Of a stretch of 64,000 nucleotides of DNA, positions 24,879 to 33,338 are shown piece by piece; position 1 is the stretch's first letter; each line of letters begins with the position of its first letter. The notes beneath the pieces are model-generated. The model was given only the letters and a program-made list of their open reading frames with translations, had not been told where the DNA came from and searched no databases. Location: the NCBI GenBank assembly GCA_017307785.1, contig JAFKGI010000013.1:118237-182236 (forward strand), written 5' to 3'. A program made the translations under genes and the position numbers. The stretch comes from Vulcanimicrobiota bacterium (GTDB lineage Bacteria; Vulcanimicrobiota; Xenobia; Xenobiales; JADMJV01).

Positions 24879-25851
24879 ATGGACGGGCCGAGGCGCCCGC
24901 CTGATTGACCAGCGACTTCTGCCCGACCGTGAGGTCTGGGTGGACTGTGAGAAGTTGGAAGACTTCGAAATCGCCATTCGTGACATGCTGATTCGCGGGG
25001 CGCCAGCCATCGGAATCTGCGCGGCCTATGGACTGGCCGCGGCAGCCTTGCGCGGAGAGGACCTGGAGCAGGCGGCCGTACGGTTGGCCGCCACCCGTCC
25101 CACCGCCGTCAATCTCTTCTGGGCCATTGACCGTATGCTGAAAGCTCGCGGTGGCGACCTGGTCAAGGAAGCGCTGGCCATCCATGAAGAGGACGTGGCG
25201 ATGTGCAAAGCCATGGGCGAACATGGAGCCGATCTTTTTTCGGGCAAACAGCGTATCCTGACGCACTGCAACGCCGGCGCTCTGGCTACGGGAGACTACG
25301 GCACGGCCCTGGGCGTCATTCGTAGCCTGAAGAGACGCGACTTGATCGAATGGGTCTGGGTGGACGAAACCCGTCCCTACTGGCAGGGCGCCCGCCTGAC
25401 TGCCTACGAGCTGCATCAGGACGAGATTCCCGTCAAGCTGATCTGTGACAACATGGCGGGTCATTTCATGCAGCGCAAGCAGGTCGACGCCGTCATCACG
25501 GGCGCCGACCGCATCACTGCCCACGGCGACGTGGCCAACAAGATCGGAACCTCGACTCTGGCTGTGCTCTGCAAAGAATACGGCATTCCGTTCTATGTGG
25601 CGGCTCCCTGGTCGACGGTGGACATGGCCATGCAGTCGGGCTGGGACATCCCCATCGAAGAGCGTTCCGCCACGGAAGTGACTCATTTTCGTGGACAGGC
25701 CGTTGCCCCCGAGGGGATCGGCGTGGCCAACCCGGCTTTCGACGTGACCTTCCATCCTTATATTACGGCCATCATCACGGAGCGCGGCGTGCTCAAGCCT
25801 CCCTTCGCCGAAAGCATAGCGCGCGCCAATGCCCCCCACCAAACCGTCTAA
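24865..25851 (+). CDS. mtnA: S-methyl-5-thioribose-1-phosphate isomerase
   Basis: 328 residues, close to the usual ~340. MtnA converts methylthioribose-1-phosphate to methylthioribulose-1-phosphate in the methionine salvage pathway. Typical segments are present: DMLIRGAPAIGICAAYG near residue 42-58, TRPTAVNLFWAIDRM, LTHCNAGALATGDYGTALG with the catalytic Cys near 134, DETRPYWQGARLTAYEL, the catalytic Asp in ITGADRITAHGDVANKIGT near 213, and FYVAAPWSTVDM. No other salvage genes lie nearby, so the pathway is completed elsewhere or the enzyme serves another ribose-1-phosphate shunt. Its end overlaps holA by 23 bases. Confidence 0.96.
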   Translation: MRPIEWTGRGARLIDQRLLPDREVWVDCEKLEDFEIAIRDMLIRGAPAIGICAAYGLAAAALRGEDLEQAAVRLAATRPTAVNLFWAIDRMLKARGGDLVKEALAIHEEDVAMCKAMGEHGADLFSGKQRILTHCNAGALATGDYGTALGVIRSLKRRDLIEWVWVDETRPYWQGARLTAYELHQDEIPVKLICDNMAGHFMQRKQVDAVITGADRITAHGDVANKIGTSTLAVLCKEYGIPFYVAAPWSTVDMAMQSGWDIPIEERSATEVTHFRGQAVAPEGIGVANPAFDVTFHPYITAIITERGVLKPPFAESIARANAPHQTV

Positions 25852-26866
25852 GCCAGCCTCGAATGTGCTGGAGTGGCTGGGTCAACCGCTCGGTCAGCCC
25901 TCCACCTTCTACTGGCTCAACGGTTCCGAGGATTATCTGCGCGAGCAAGTGCAGCGCAAACTGCGCAAGGAAGTGCTGGATGAAGGCTTCGCCGAGTTCA
26001 ACCATCAAGTTCTGAGGCTGGGTCCCGGTAGCAAGCCGGCGGCCATTCTGGATGCGCTCTCGGAGCTGCCGATGATGACCGATCGACGTTTGCTTGAGCT
26101 GCAGAACGTTCACGAGCTGCCGGCCAAAGTGGCCGATGAGGTCAACAAGATGCTGCAGCATGAGTCGCTGCATCCCGGTCTGATCGTGGTTTTCGTGGGA
26201 GACACCCCGAAGACCAAATCGGGTCTTTGGGACACCTTGCGCCAGAAGGCCAATGTGCTGACCTGTGATCTGGAAGCCAAGCAGCGCGGCGACTTTGTCG
26301 TTTACTGCTGCTCCCAGCATCAGTTGGATTTGACCAGCCAGCAGCAGCAACTGGTGGCCGAGCGTACGGCCGGGAGTTTGCGTTTGATCACTTCGGCGGT
26401 GGAGCGGCTGGCGCTCTTCGCCGGTGACTCTCGGCAGGTCAGTCAGAGCGAACTGGATCAGTTGGTGCACGACAGTGCGGAAGTGCAGACCTGGAAGTTG
26501 ACGGCGGCCGTGGGCGAGGCCAACACGCGCAAAGCCTACGCACTGCTGGAGCGGTTGCTCAAGCAAGAGGCGGCCCAGTCGCTGCTTTCCTATCTGAACA
26601 GTTACGTGCTGGGATTGGTGCAGGTGATGCAGCTGAAAACGCGCTTGAAGACGGCCGCCGCTATTGCCAAAGAACTGCCGCGACGCAGCGAGTTCCAGAT
26701 CAAGAAAAGTTTAGAGGAACTGGGCAGTTGGAACGAGACGGATTTGGGTAACGCTTTTGAACGGTTGGCCCGAGCCGACTTTCGAATTAAGACAGGATCG
26801 GATCCCTTGTTGGTCATGCAGTTGTTGATACTCCAGTTGTGCAATCGGTCGGGAGCGCGCCGATGA
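25829..26866 (+). CDS. holA: DNA polymerase III subunit delta
   Basis: 345 residues, the standard size for the delta subunit, which opens the beta clamp during loading. The N-terminal pattern FYWLNGSEDYLREQVQRKL matches the family opening (F-L-x-G-x-(E/D)-x-(Y/F)-L), followed by ALSELPMMTDRRLLELQNVHEL and LIVVFVGDTPKTKSGLWDTL, and the C-terminal collar with LKQEAAQSLLSYLNSYVLGLVQVMQLK and an AxxD/AxxRIKTG segment ending LLVMQLLILQLC. As is common for holA, the ATPase-like domain lacks a Walker A motif. It overlaps mtnA upstream and the membrane-protein gene downstream (ATGA), which places a replication subunit in a mixed housekeeping operon. Confidence 0.92.
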   Translation: MPPTKPSKPASNVLEWLGQPLGQPSTFYWLNGSEDYLREQVQRKLRKEVLDEGFAEFNHQVLRLGPGSKPAAILDALSELPMMTDRRLLELQNVHELPAKVADEVNKMLQHESLHPGLIVVFVGDTPKTKSGLWDTLRQKANVLTCDLEAKQRGDFVVYCCSQHQLDLTSQQQQLVAERTAGSLRLITSAVERLALFAGDSRQVSQSELDQLVHDSAEVQTWKLTAAVGEANTRKAYALLERLLKQEAAQSLLSYLNSYVLGLVQVMQLKTRLKTAAAIAKELPRRSEFQIKKSLEELGSWNETDLGNAFERLARADFRIKTGSDPLLVMQLLILQLCNRSGARR

Positions 26867-27882
26867 AAGATTTGAAGCTGGCCGACGTGCTTCGACTGAT
26901 CGTCAGTCTGGCCATCGCGGCCTGGGCCATCAACTGGGTGCTGGCCTCGGCCGGCGCCAATTTGACTCACGAGTTCTCGACCATGAACTGGGGTTGGATC
27001 GCGGTCGGCATGTTGCTGACCGGAGTGGGCACGGCGCTGGCCAGTTACCGCTGGAGCACCTTGCTGGCCTTGCAGCAGGTTACCATCTCCCAATGGGACG
27101 CCTTCCGCCTGACCATGATCGGACTCTTCTTCAATCTTTTCGGGCTGGGCGGAGTGGGCGGCGACGTCTTCAAGATGTACTACGTCCAGGCTCAGGCCGG
27201 CAATCGCAAGGAAGAAGCGATTCTGTCTATCGTGGTCGACCGCATTGTGGGATTGCTCGGACTCTTTGTGGTGGCTCTACTGACGCTTCCCTTTGTGTGG
27301 GGAGAGCTGATGACCGCCGACCGGGCCATCCAGTCCATGGTTGGATTCGTCGTCTTGATCAGTGTGGTCGGCGGCGGTGGCGTGGTCCTGGTGTTGAGTC
27401 GCGACTTCTGGTTGCCCGAGAGCCTGAAAGAGGGCATCAAGAAAGCCGGCCGCAAGTTCCCCGCCAAGCTGGTGAACCTCTTTGCCCGCCTGATTCGCAG
27501 TGTGGACCTCTATCGCAGTCACCTGCCGACCGTGCTGAGGGCGCTGGCGCTGTCCGCCTGTCTGCACTCGATGGCCACTCTCAATGTGGTCTGCATCGGT
27601 AAAGCCTTTCACATCGAAGGGATCGCCCTGCGCCACTACTTCCTGGCCGTGCAGGTGGCCAATACGATTTCGGCTGTGCCCATCACCCCGGGCGGTCTGG
27701 GAAGTCGCGACCTGGTCATCCAGCAGTTGTTCAAATTCGCCGGGGCTGATCCGCGAGCCAATCTGATTCCTTTCGGACTGAGCATGATGCTCGTGTTTTG
27801 GAGCGTGCTGGGTGGTATCTTCTTCATATTCGCCAAGCGCAGCGGCGGCGTCGGAACATCTGTTGGAGGTAACAAACCGTGA
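26863..27882 (+). CDS. UPF0104/YbhN-family membrane protein (lysylphosphatidylglycerol synthase TM-like)
   Basis: 339 residues from an ATG overlapping the holA stop. It has about eight hydrophobic segments and the marks of the AglD/YbhN/MprF-flippase family: LASYRWSTLLA near residue 65, then LFFNLFGLGGVGGDVFKMYYVQAQ (a G-x-G-G-D-x-x-(K/R) signature around residue 90), ILSIVVDRIVGLLGLF and VPITPGGLGSRDLVIQ. Relatives move or modify lipids or polyprenyl-linked sugars. It lies between holA and a BON lipoprotein with overlapping ends on both sides. It may flip a lipid intermediate across the inner membrane; the substrate cannot be told. Confidence 0.85.
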   Translation: MKDLKLADVLRLIVSLAIAAWAINWVLASAGANLTHEFSTMNWGWIAVGMLLTGVGTALASYRWSTLLALQQVTISQWDAFRLTMIGLFFNLFGLGGVGGDVFKMYYVQAQAGNRKEEAILSIVVDRIVGLLGLFVVALLTLPFVWGELMTADRAIQSMVGFVVLISVVGGGGVVLVLSRDFWLPESLKEGIKKAGRKFPAKLVNLFARLIRSVDLYRSHLPTVLRALALSACLHSMATLNVVCIGKAFHIEGIALRHYFLAVQVANTISAVPITPGGLGSRDLVIQQLFKFAGADPRANLIPFGLSMMLVFWSVLGGIFFIFAKRSGGVGTSVGGNKP

Positions 27883-28196
27883 AACAAGCTCTCTTAGGCT
27901 GTCTGGCTATTCTGGTGATGGGCTGCAGTGGCCCCACCGAGCCGCCGCCCACCTCGATTCAACCGATCGACTCCGCCAAGGTCCAGGCCGCCAAGCTGAA
28001 CCTGGGCACGGACGCCGAGTTGGCACCCTGCAACATCCAGGTCAGCGCCGAAAACGACATGCTGGTTCTCAAGGGCGGTGTGCCCAGTCAGGCCGGCAAA
28101 GAACGAGCCGAGACGCTGGTGAAAAAGGTGGAGGGCATCAAGAAGGTGGCCAATCACCTGGAAGTTCAGCCGAATACGGCTCAGACTCCGCTATAA
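27879..28196 (+). CDS. BON-domain lipoprotein
   Basis: 105 residues from a GTG that overlaps the preceding TGA. A lipobox-type signal (LGCLAILVMGC, Cys at residue 16) predicts lipid attachment and export. After a Pro-rich spacer the remaining ~70 residues form a BON domain: LGTDAELAPCNIQVSAENDMLVLKG, then GVPSQAGKERAETLVKKVEGIKKVANHLEV, the conserved G-x-V-x(6-8)-A-x-x-(A/L)-x-x-V-x-G-(V/I)-x-x-V-x-(N/D) pattern. BON domains bind phospholipid membranes. Last gene of the operon starting at the acetyltransferase; its stop overlaps the stop of the convergent pseudopilin gene by a few bases. Confidence 0.85.
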   Translation: MKQALLGCLAILVMGCSGPTEPPPTSIQPIDSAKVQAAKLNLGTDAELAPCNIQVSAENDMLVLKGGVPSQAGKERAETLVKKVEGIKKVANHLEVQPNTAQTPL

Positions 28197-28784
28197 GCGG
28201 ACTTCTTTGACTTTGCCCACCTTGCTGATTTCGATCTGGCGCTTGTAGATGCCGTTGTCCATGGTGATGCGAGCTGGCTCGGTGTCGAGCGGCAGCGCCA
28301 CCGTGCCGTCGGGGTTGAACGGGATGGTGAAGAGTCGCTGGAAGGTTCCGGCCCCGCCGTCATCCACCCCGAACTCCATGACCAGTCCGGTATCTCCTGA
28401 TTGAAGCGGCACGTTGGGCAAGTTAGTGGCCGTGATTTTAAGGGAAACCCTGGTGTCATCCAGTAGATAGGCCTGCTTCATGCCGCGGATTCCGGTCATG
28501 GAGCCCTCGTAGACGCGCAACTTGGGGGTGCCCGAGACGGCCGTCACGGTCGCCGCCGTCAAGGGGCTGGCGGTCAGTTCCAGGCCGCCGCGCATTTGCA
28601 CCTGGCCGGAGCTACGTGCCTGTTGCTGAGTGTTGGTGACCTCGGCCGTCAGGCGGGCGCTGGCCTGGACCATATTGAGGTTGGCGCGATAGCGGGAGTA
28701 GGCTCCGGCCACCAGCACGGCCAGGATAGCCAGGATGGCGCACACCACCATGATTTCGATCAGAGAAAAAGCCCGTTTACGCAT
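28191..28784 (-). CDS. Type IV pilin-like / pseudopilin protein
   Basis: 197 residues from ATG 28784. The N-terminus MRKRAFSLIEIMVVCAILAI is a prepilin signal: a short basic leader, then F-S-L-I-E with the Glu at mature position 5 expected for methylation by PilD, and a hydrophobic helix. Cleavage is predicted before the F (leader ends with Ala rather than the usual Gly, noted as a deviation). The remainder is a soluble beta-rich domain (for example VYEGSMTGIRGMKQAYLLDD). It stands alone between the BON lipoprotein and manA, with no other pilin genes near; a gspF/pilC gene begins at 63696. Possibly a minor pilin or type II secretion pseudopilin. Confidence 0.82.
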   Translation of the reverse strand: MRKRAFSLIEIMVVCAILAILAVLVAGAYSRYRANLNMVQASARLTAEVTNTQQQARSSGQVQMRGGLELTASPLTAATVTAVSGTPKLRVYEGSMTGIRGMKQAYLLDDTRVSLKITATNLPNVPLQSGDTGLVMEFGVDDGGAGTFQRLFTIPFNPDGTVALPLDTEPARITMDNGIYKRQIEISKVGKVKEVRL

Positions 28785-28842
28785 GACTCGATCTGTTCTC
28801 TTCCAGGCAGGGGAAGCCTGCGCCGCGCCTAACTCGCCGCCC

Positions 28843-29724
28843 ATGAAGCCATTTCGAGTCAAGTCCAAAGCAGTCGCGCGAGTCTGGGGCGGAAACCGCC
28901 TGGATGCGAGCGCCACCGAGCCCATCGGGGAGCGCTGGGAAATCCATGGGGAAAACCTGTTGGAAGATGGGTCGGAGACCCTGGACGGGTTGAGCCGTCG
29001 CCTGGGACGCAGCTTTTTGGGAGAATGGGCTCCGGACCCCGAAGCCGGCTTCCCACTGCTGATCAAGTGGCTGGATTGCCAGGATTGGCTGTCGATTCAG
29101 GTGCATCCCGACGATGCTCTGGTAGGGCCTCGTTTCCGCGGCAAGGCGGAGGCCTGGTATTTCGCGGAGGTCGCTCCCGAGGCCGAGGTGATTCATGGTT
29201 GGAAAAGCGACCCGCTGAACCGCCAACAGTTGGAGAACCTCAAGCCCGCCGAATGGGTGGAACACCTGCGTCGCTATCGCCCTGAGGTGGGTAGCTGGTC
29301 GTACACGGCGCCGGGCACGGTGCACGCGCTCGGGCCGGGCCTGCTGGTCTATGAAGTGCAGCAGAGCTCCGATATCACCTATCGCCTCTACGATTGGGAC
29401 CGAGTAGGCAACCGCGAGTTGCATATCGCTCAGGGCATCGACGCCATCTGCGAGTCAAAGCCCGAGCGAGAAGCCGCGGCGCCGGCGGATTTGTTAGGAA
29501 AACTGGAGGTGCTCTGTCCTCACTTCACGGTGGAGACCGTGGACGGAGACCATAGTTGGTCGCCCCAGGGACGTTCTTTCGAGATTATCACCGCTCTGGC
29601 CAGCGTGCGCATCGGCGACCATCTGCTCGAGGAAGGCGCTTCCTGTTTGATCCCTGCCGATGCCGGTACGGTGCATTGCGGGAGTCAAGGGAGCTGGCTG
29701 CGTGTTCGATTAGCGCCTCCATGA
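28843..29724 (+). CDS. manA: Mannose-6-phosphate isomerase, class I
   Basis: 293 residues from ATG 28843. It interconverts fructose-6-phosphate and mannose-6-phosphate, the first step to GDP-mannose. Short, Firmicutes-like class I form: N-terminal RVWGGNRL, GERWEIHGE (like the G-E-x-W-E/S box), then PLLIKWLDCQDWLSIQVHPDD with the metal ligands Gln and His near residue 87-89, KAEAWYFAEV (Glu ligand), and SYTAPGTVHALGPGLLVYEVQQSSDITYRLYDWDR carrying the last His. Zinc enzyme, cytoplasmic. Its product can feed the mannose-1-phosphate guanylyltransferase fusion encoded at 52513-55371. It diverges from the pseudopilin gene with 58 bp between them. Confidence 0.93.
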   Translation: MKPFRVKSKAVARVWGGNRLDASATEPIGERWEIHGENLLEDGSETLDGLSRRLGRSFLGEWAPDPEAGFPLLIKWLDCQDWLSIQVHPDDALVGPRFRGKAEAWYFAEVAPEAEVIHGWKSDPLNRQQLENLKPAEWVEHLRRYRPEVGSWSYTAPGTVHALGPGLLVYEVQQSSDITYRLYDWDRVGNRELHIAQGIDAICESKPEREAAAPADLLGKLEVLCPHFTVETVDGDHSWSPQGRSFEIITALASVRIGDHLLEEGASCLIPADAGTVHCGSQGSWLRVRLAPP

Positions 29725-29760
29725 AGGAATCGCCGCGCTTTTTGAAAATCGAACAGGCCT

Positions 29761-30600
29761 ATGCGCTCAGGACCCAAGGCCATTCTCTATCAATCGACCC
29801 TCTTTCGTACCTCGGAACTGGTATGGGTCAAGGTGGCACCGCTGGCGCCCTGGCGCGAACTGATTCGCTGGGGACTGGTGGCGGCCGGATTCGCTTTCTT
29901 CCTGATCGTCGCTTCGGCCAAGGATAGCTACTACAACCTGGAAGGCTTTTTAGGCCTGTTGGCCTGGCATGTGGGCTATCACATCCAATCGGAAGTCCGC
30001 CTGGCCAGCAGCGGAGACCTGCAAGAGTCCTACGAGGGCCGCGGTGGCTGGGGGGCCACCAAGACCTTTCGTCAGTGGGTTTCCGCTCTCAGCGAGGGCG
30101 AGAATGAGTGCAAGCTGGAGACGAAGCGCTACCAGCACTGGTTTAACCTGGACCGCATCGCCTGGGCCGGTCCCTGCTGGTTGGTGGAATGGTACCCGCT
30201 GGTTCTGATCCCCGTTTTCCTGGGATACCGCTGGCTGATCGCTCAGGACTTTCCGGCTCTGCACAGTCAGGTTTTGGACGAGATTCACTTTCTGAGTTTC
30301 GAGGCATCCACCGGTTTTGTCAGTTTCCTGTGCGCGCTGATCGCTTTCCTCGGCTTCGCCGGTTGGGCGACCTCCATCCACCCTGGCCTGAATGTGCGCG
30401 CCTGTGGCGGTTTGGAAGACCAGATTGCGCTGACCTCGGCGGACCGTCAGGAGTTTCTGGACCGTCTGGCCGGACTTGGTGAAGTGGCCCGGCCCGCCGC
30501 TGCCAAGGTTGCTCCTCCCGTGAGCGTCCCCGCCCCGACGCCTCCGCCCCCGCCCCCGGTCAAAGAAGAAACACCGGAACCGCAAACGGCCGAGGCCTGA
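29761..30600 (+). CDS. Membrane protein of unknown function with proline-rich tail
   Basis: 279 residues from ATG 29761. There are four probable membrane helices: GLVAAGFAFFLIVAS, FLGLLAWHVGYHI (partly amphipathic), LVLIPVFLGYRWLI, and GFVSFLCALIAFLGFAGWATS. Between helices 2 and 3 is a polar domain with many aromatic residues (WGATKTFRQWVSAL, YQHWFNLDRIAWAGP). The C-terminal ~60 residues are acidic and proline-rich (APTPPPPPPVKEETPEP), likely unstructured in the cytoplasm. I recognise no family. It lies 36 bases after manA and 4 bases before rqcH, so all three are probably one transcript. Confidence 0.7.
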   Translation: MRSGPKAILYQSTLFRTSELVWVKVAPLAPWRELIRWGLVAAGFAFFLIVASAKDSYYNLEGFLGLLAWHVGYHIQSEVRLASSGDLQESYEGRGGWGATKTFRQWVSALSEGENECKLETKRYQHWFNLDRIAWAGPCWLVEWYPLVLIPVFLGYRWLIAQDFPALHSQVLDEIHFLSFEASTGFVSFLCALIAFLGFAGWATSIHPGLNVRACGGLEDQIALTSADRQEFLDRLAGLGEVARPAAAKVAPPVSVPAPTPPPPPPVKEETPEPQTAEA

Positions 30601-30604
30601 GTTC

Positions 30605-32164
30605 ATGTTCTATGACGCGCTCACGCTGCGAGCCTACGGGGCCGAGCTGACGCGGAGGTTTCCTCTTCCGTGGTTTCTTCAGAAAATTTCTCAGGTGGCC
30701 GAGTTCGATTTTCTGCTGGCCTTTCGACTGGGGCCGAAGCAAAATCTCCGTCTGCTGGTCAGCTTGCAGCCCAATCAGCCCGGCCTGCGCTGGTGGCGCG
30801 GGCCCAAGCCGCAGGCATCCGTACCCTCGAGCTTTACGATGCTGTGCCGCAAGTACTTCCAGGGGCGTTCCATCGAGCGTCTGGAGTCTCTCTATCCCGA
30901 GCGAGCCTTCAAGCTGGTGGGACGCGAGCATAGCCTGGTGATCGAATTGCTGGAGAAGCAGCCCAATCTGCTGCTGACGACAGCCACCGGCATGATCGTG
31001 CGGGGCTTCCGTCATCGAGGAAAACGCCCCTACACGCTGCCTCCACAGCCGGACCTGCCGGCAGCTTCGCAGCTCACCCCTTATCAGTTGGAAGAGTTGT
31101 TCTTGGAGAATGCCAACCTGAATGAGCGTACCTTCGGCTTGAGCAAGGCGGCCTGCGCGCGGTTGCAGATCTTGATGCGCCCGGAGTTGCCGTTTGAGCA
31201 ACGGATTCAGCAGGGCTGGAGCGATTTTTGGAAGTTCTCGCTGGAGGGTTATAGGGCGGAGCGGCTGGCCAACGGCCGGCTGTCGATCTGGGGCGACGGG
31301 CCTCCCCGAGCTTTGCTGGATCTGGAGCAAGACGTGGAGGTGTTGCCGGCCCTGGAAACGGCCCGTCAGCGCACTCTGCAGAAGATCAAGAAGGGCGTTG
31401 CCAAACTGCAGCAACGCCTGGGCAAACTGGACGAGGACCGGGCCAAGCTGGGTCAGGCCGACCTGTTACAGCGCCAGGGTGAGTTGCTGCTCACCTATCA
31501 GTATCAGGTTCCGCGCGGGGCCACCGAGGCCGAGCTGACGGACTGGGACGGCGAGACGTTGCATAAAATTTCCCTGGACCCGGCTTTGCCGGTGGTCAAG
31601 CAAGCCCAGCGCCTGGTCAAGCGGGCGGCCAAGTATCGTCGTTCGGCGCCCATCATCGAGGCCCGCGTGGCTCAGACTTACGAGGAAATCGCGCGCCTCC
31701 AGGAGGCCGCCTTCGCGGCCGAGCAGGCGGAGGTGCTGGAGGACCTGGAAGAGCCGAAGGCCGCTTCCAAGATTCAGCGCCCCAAGGGCAGCGGGCCGCG
31801 CCGCTACACCTACGATGGCTTCACTTTTCTGGTGGGTCGCTCACCGCGTCAGAACGATGAGTTGGTGCGCAAGCATTCAGCGCGCGACGACCTGTGGTTT
31901 CACGTCAAGGATTCGCCGGGCGCTCACGTCTTGTTGAAGACGGCTGGTCGCAGTCCAGAGGAGGAAGTCATCGAGGCGGCTGCTCAACTGGCCGCTCACT
32001 ACTCCAGCCGGGCGAAGGATTCGCGCGTGTTGGTGTCCTTCACTTCGGCCCAGCGGGTGAAGAAGCCGGCCGGGTCGGCTCCGGGTTTCGTGGTCTATCA
32101 CGACGAGCTAACCCTCTGGGTGAACCCCGCTGAGCGTAGCGCCAATGTGCTTCGCAGTGAATGA
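30605..32164 (+). CDS. rqcH: NFACT-family ribosome quality control protein RqcH
   Basis: 519 residues. RqcH/Rqc2 binds obstructed 50S subunits carrying peptidyl-tRNA and recruits alanyl-tRNA to add C-terminal alanine tails that mark the chain for degradation. The NFACT-N domain opens with MFYDALTLRAYGAEL, a coiled-coil middle spans about residues 240-390 (LETARQRTLQKIKKGVAKLQQRL), and the NFACT-R domain has FTFLVGRSPRQNDELVRK, DDLWFHVKDSPGAHVLLKT and AAQLAAHYSSRAKDSRVLVSF, the family's most conserved boxes. A Lys-rich RVKKPAGSAPGFVVY matches the K-x-x-G-x-x-x-G-x-V end. The NFACT-N portion is less conserved and somewhat short. It lies after the membrane protein gene. Confidence 0.93.
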   Translation: MFYDALTLRAYGAELTRRFPLPWFLQKISQVAEFDFLLAFRLGPKQNLRLLVSLQPNQPGLRWWRGPKPQASVPSSFTMLCRKYFQGRSIERLESLYPERAFKLVGREHSLVIELLEKQPNLLLTTATGMIVRGFRHRGKRPYTLPPQPDLPAASQLTPYQLEELFLENANLNERTFGLSKAACARLQILMRPELPFEQRIQQGWSDFWKFSLEGYRAERLANGRLSIWGDGPPRALLDLEQDVEVLPALETARQRTLQKIKKGVAKLQQRLGKLDEDRAKLGQADLLQRQGELLLTYQYQVPRGATEAELTDWDGETLHKISLDPALPVVKQAQRLVKRAAKYRRSAPIIEARVAQTYEEIARLQEAAFAAEQAEVLEDLEEPKAASKIQRPKGSGPRRYTYDGFTFLVGRSPRQNDELVRKHSARDDLWFHVKDSPGAHVLLKTAGRSPEEEVIEAAAQLAAHYSSRAKDSRVLVSFTSAQRVKKPAGSAPGFVVYHDELTLWVNPAERSANVLRSE

Positions 32165-32221
32165 GGAAATCGGCTCCAATACTGGGATTGCCGAGGGCCA
32201 GGAAAAAAGCAGTAAAAAAAT

Positions 32222-32249
32222 CCTGGGAATTTGGAACCAAATTCCCAGG
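32222..32249. repeat. Perfect 13-bp inverted repeat between rqcH and the anti-sigma gene
   Basis: CCTGGGAATTTGG and CCAAATTCCCAGG are separated by only AA. On the plus strand the sequence is preceded by AAAAAAGCAGTAAAAAAAT and followed by GGGTCTG, so the T-run lies on the minus strand: it looks like an intrinsic terminator for minus-strand transcription, although no minus-strand gene lies just to the right. A smaller palindrome GAGACTAAAGTCTC follows at 32279-32292. Confidence 0.8.
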
Positions 32250-32369
32250 GGGTCTGTTGGGCACATCAAAGCATCCTAGAGACTAAAGTCTCAACGTGAC
32301 CGTACATACATACTGGGTCGCGGAGCGAGTCTCAATTCAAGTCTAACCAGTGGAGAGGAAAATTGTTGC

Positions 32370-33236
32370 GTGGGTTCCTCATTGTCTTGTCCTGACTCAG
32401 AGGTAGTGGACCTGATCCTGGATGGCGAAGCCAGTCCAGAGCAGCAGAAACACCTGGAACAGTGTGAAGAGTGTCGTAGCCGGCACGAGTTTTATTCCAA
32501 GTTCCGCCAAACGATTCGCACCAGCTGCAGTCAGGAGACCACCCCCGAACTCGTTCAGGCCCGTCTCCTGAAAATGCTCAGCGCGGAGGTGCAAGCCGCA
32601 CCTCAAGTGCAGGCTCCCCAGGTTGTCAAAGTTCAGGCCACCAAGCCGGCCAAGCGCCCGGTTTGGGGACTCGGTGGTCTGGCCGCCGCCGCCGCCGCCG
32701 CCTTCTCGTTCGTGGCTCTGCGACCGGCCGCCGACAAGGCCACTCCGCTGGCGCTGTCTCTCTCGCAAGATCATTCCCGCTGCGAAGGCGCTCCCACCTC
32801 GGAGCGTCCGCCCCAGAGCCCGGCTCAGATGGCGCAGACCGCTTACGGTGCTCCGATGCCGGAGATGGCCGAAGTGCAGCAGCTACGTCCTTTCGACGTT
32901 CGCCTTTGTCCGGTGCTCCATGGTGAACGCGTGATTCACGTGCTCTACCGCGACCAGCAGGACCGGGTGGTGTCGCTTTACACGATGCCCAACAGTCGGG
33001 TGCAGGTCGACCTGCCCAGCGTGGAAAGCAAGCCGGCTTACTACAATACCGAGGAAGCCCGAGTGGCTTCCTGGCAGCACAAGGGCTGGGTGTTTTCGCT
33101 GGTTTCGCGCCTGCCCCAGGCCGAGCTGGCCACCATGGCCGACACCTGCTGCTACGGCTGCACAGAGTCGCACGGCCCCAACATGATGCCGGGTGGAATG
33201 CCCGTTCACGCCGTCCCCGCTTCCAATCAACACTAG
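32370..33236 (+). CDS. Anti-sigma factor-like zinc-finger membrane protein, no sigma partner nearby
   Basis: 288 residues from GTG 32370, preceded by GGAGAGGA. The N-terminus VVDLILDGEASPEQQKHLEQ leads to H-x3-C-x2-C (HLEQCEEC, near residues 28-35), the zinc-binding anti-sigma motif of the ZAS/zf-HC2 type. After a linker, an alanine-rich membrane segment (about residues 95-115), coded by an uninterrupted GCC run at 32683-32701, leads to an outer domain of ~150 residues with LCPVLHGERVIHVLYRD and a Cys/His-rich part (DTCCYGCTESHG). Such proteins hold an ECF sigma factor at the membrane until a signal arrives. The usual adjacent sigma gene is absent: rqcH lies upstream and rodA downstream. Confidence 0.7.
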   Translation: MGSSLSCPDSEVVDLILDGEASPEQQKHLEQCEECRSRHEFYSKFRQTIRTSCSQETTPELVQARLLKMLSAEVQAAPQVQAPQVVKVQATKPAKRPVWGLGGLAAAAAAAFSFVALRPAADKATPLALSLSQDHSRCEGAPTSERPPQSPAQMAQTAYGAPMPEMAEVQQLRPFDVRLCPVLHGERVIHVLYRDQQDRVVSLYTMPNSRVQVDLPSVESKPAYYNTEEARVASWQHKGWVFSLVSRLPQAELATMADTCCYGCTESHGPNMMPGGMPVHAVPASNQH

Positions 33237-33246
33237 TCTCAAACAC

Positions 33247-33277
33247 CGTGTTCGGGAAAGCGAAGCGTCCGAACACG
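33247..33277 (+). other. Stem-loop between the anti-sigma gene and rodA
   Basis: CGTGTTCGG (33247-33255) pairs with CCGAACACG (33269-33277) around a purine-rich 13-base loop, 11 bases after the anti-sigma stop codon. There is no T-run, so it is not a standard terminator; it could shield the 3' end of the mRNA or attenuate read-through into rodA. Confidence 0.6.
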
Positions 33278-33338
33278 TGTTGGGGACCAACGGAGTGGCG
33301 CGCCTAAAGTTTGATAATGATTGAAGGCGCAGCGCGCC

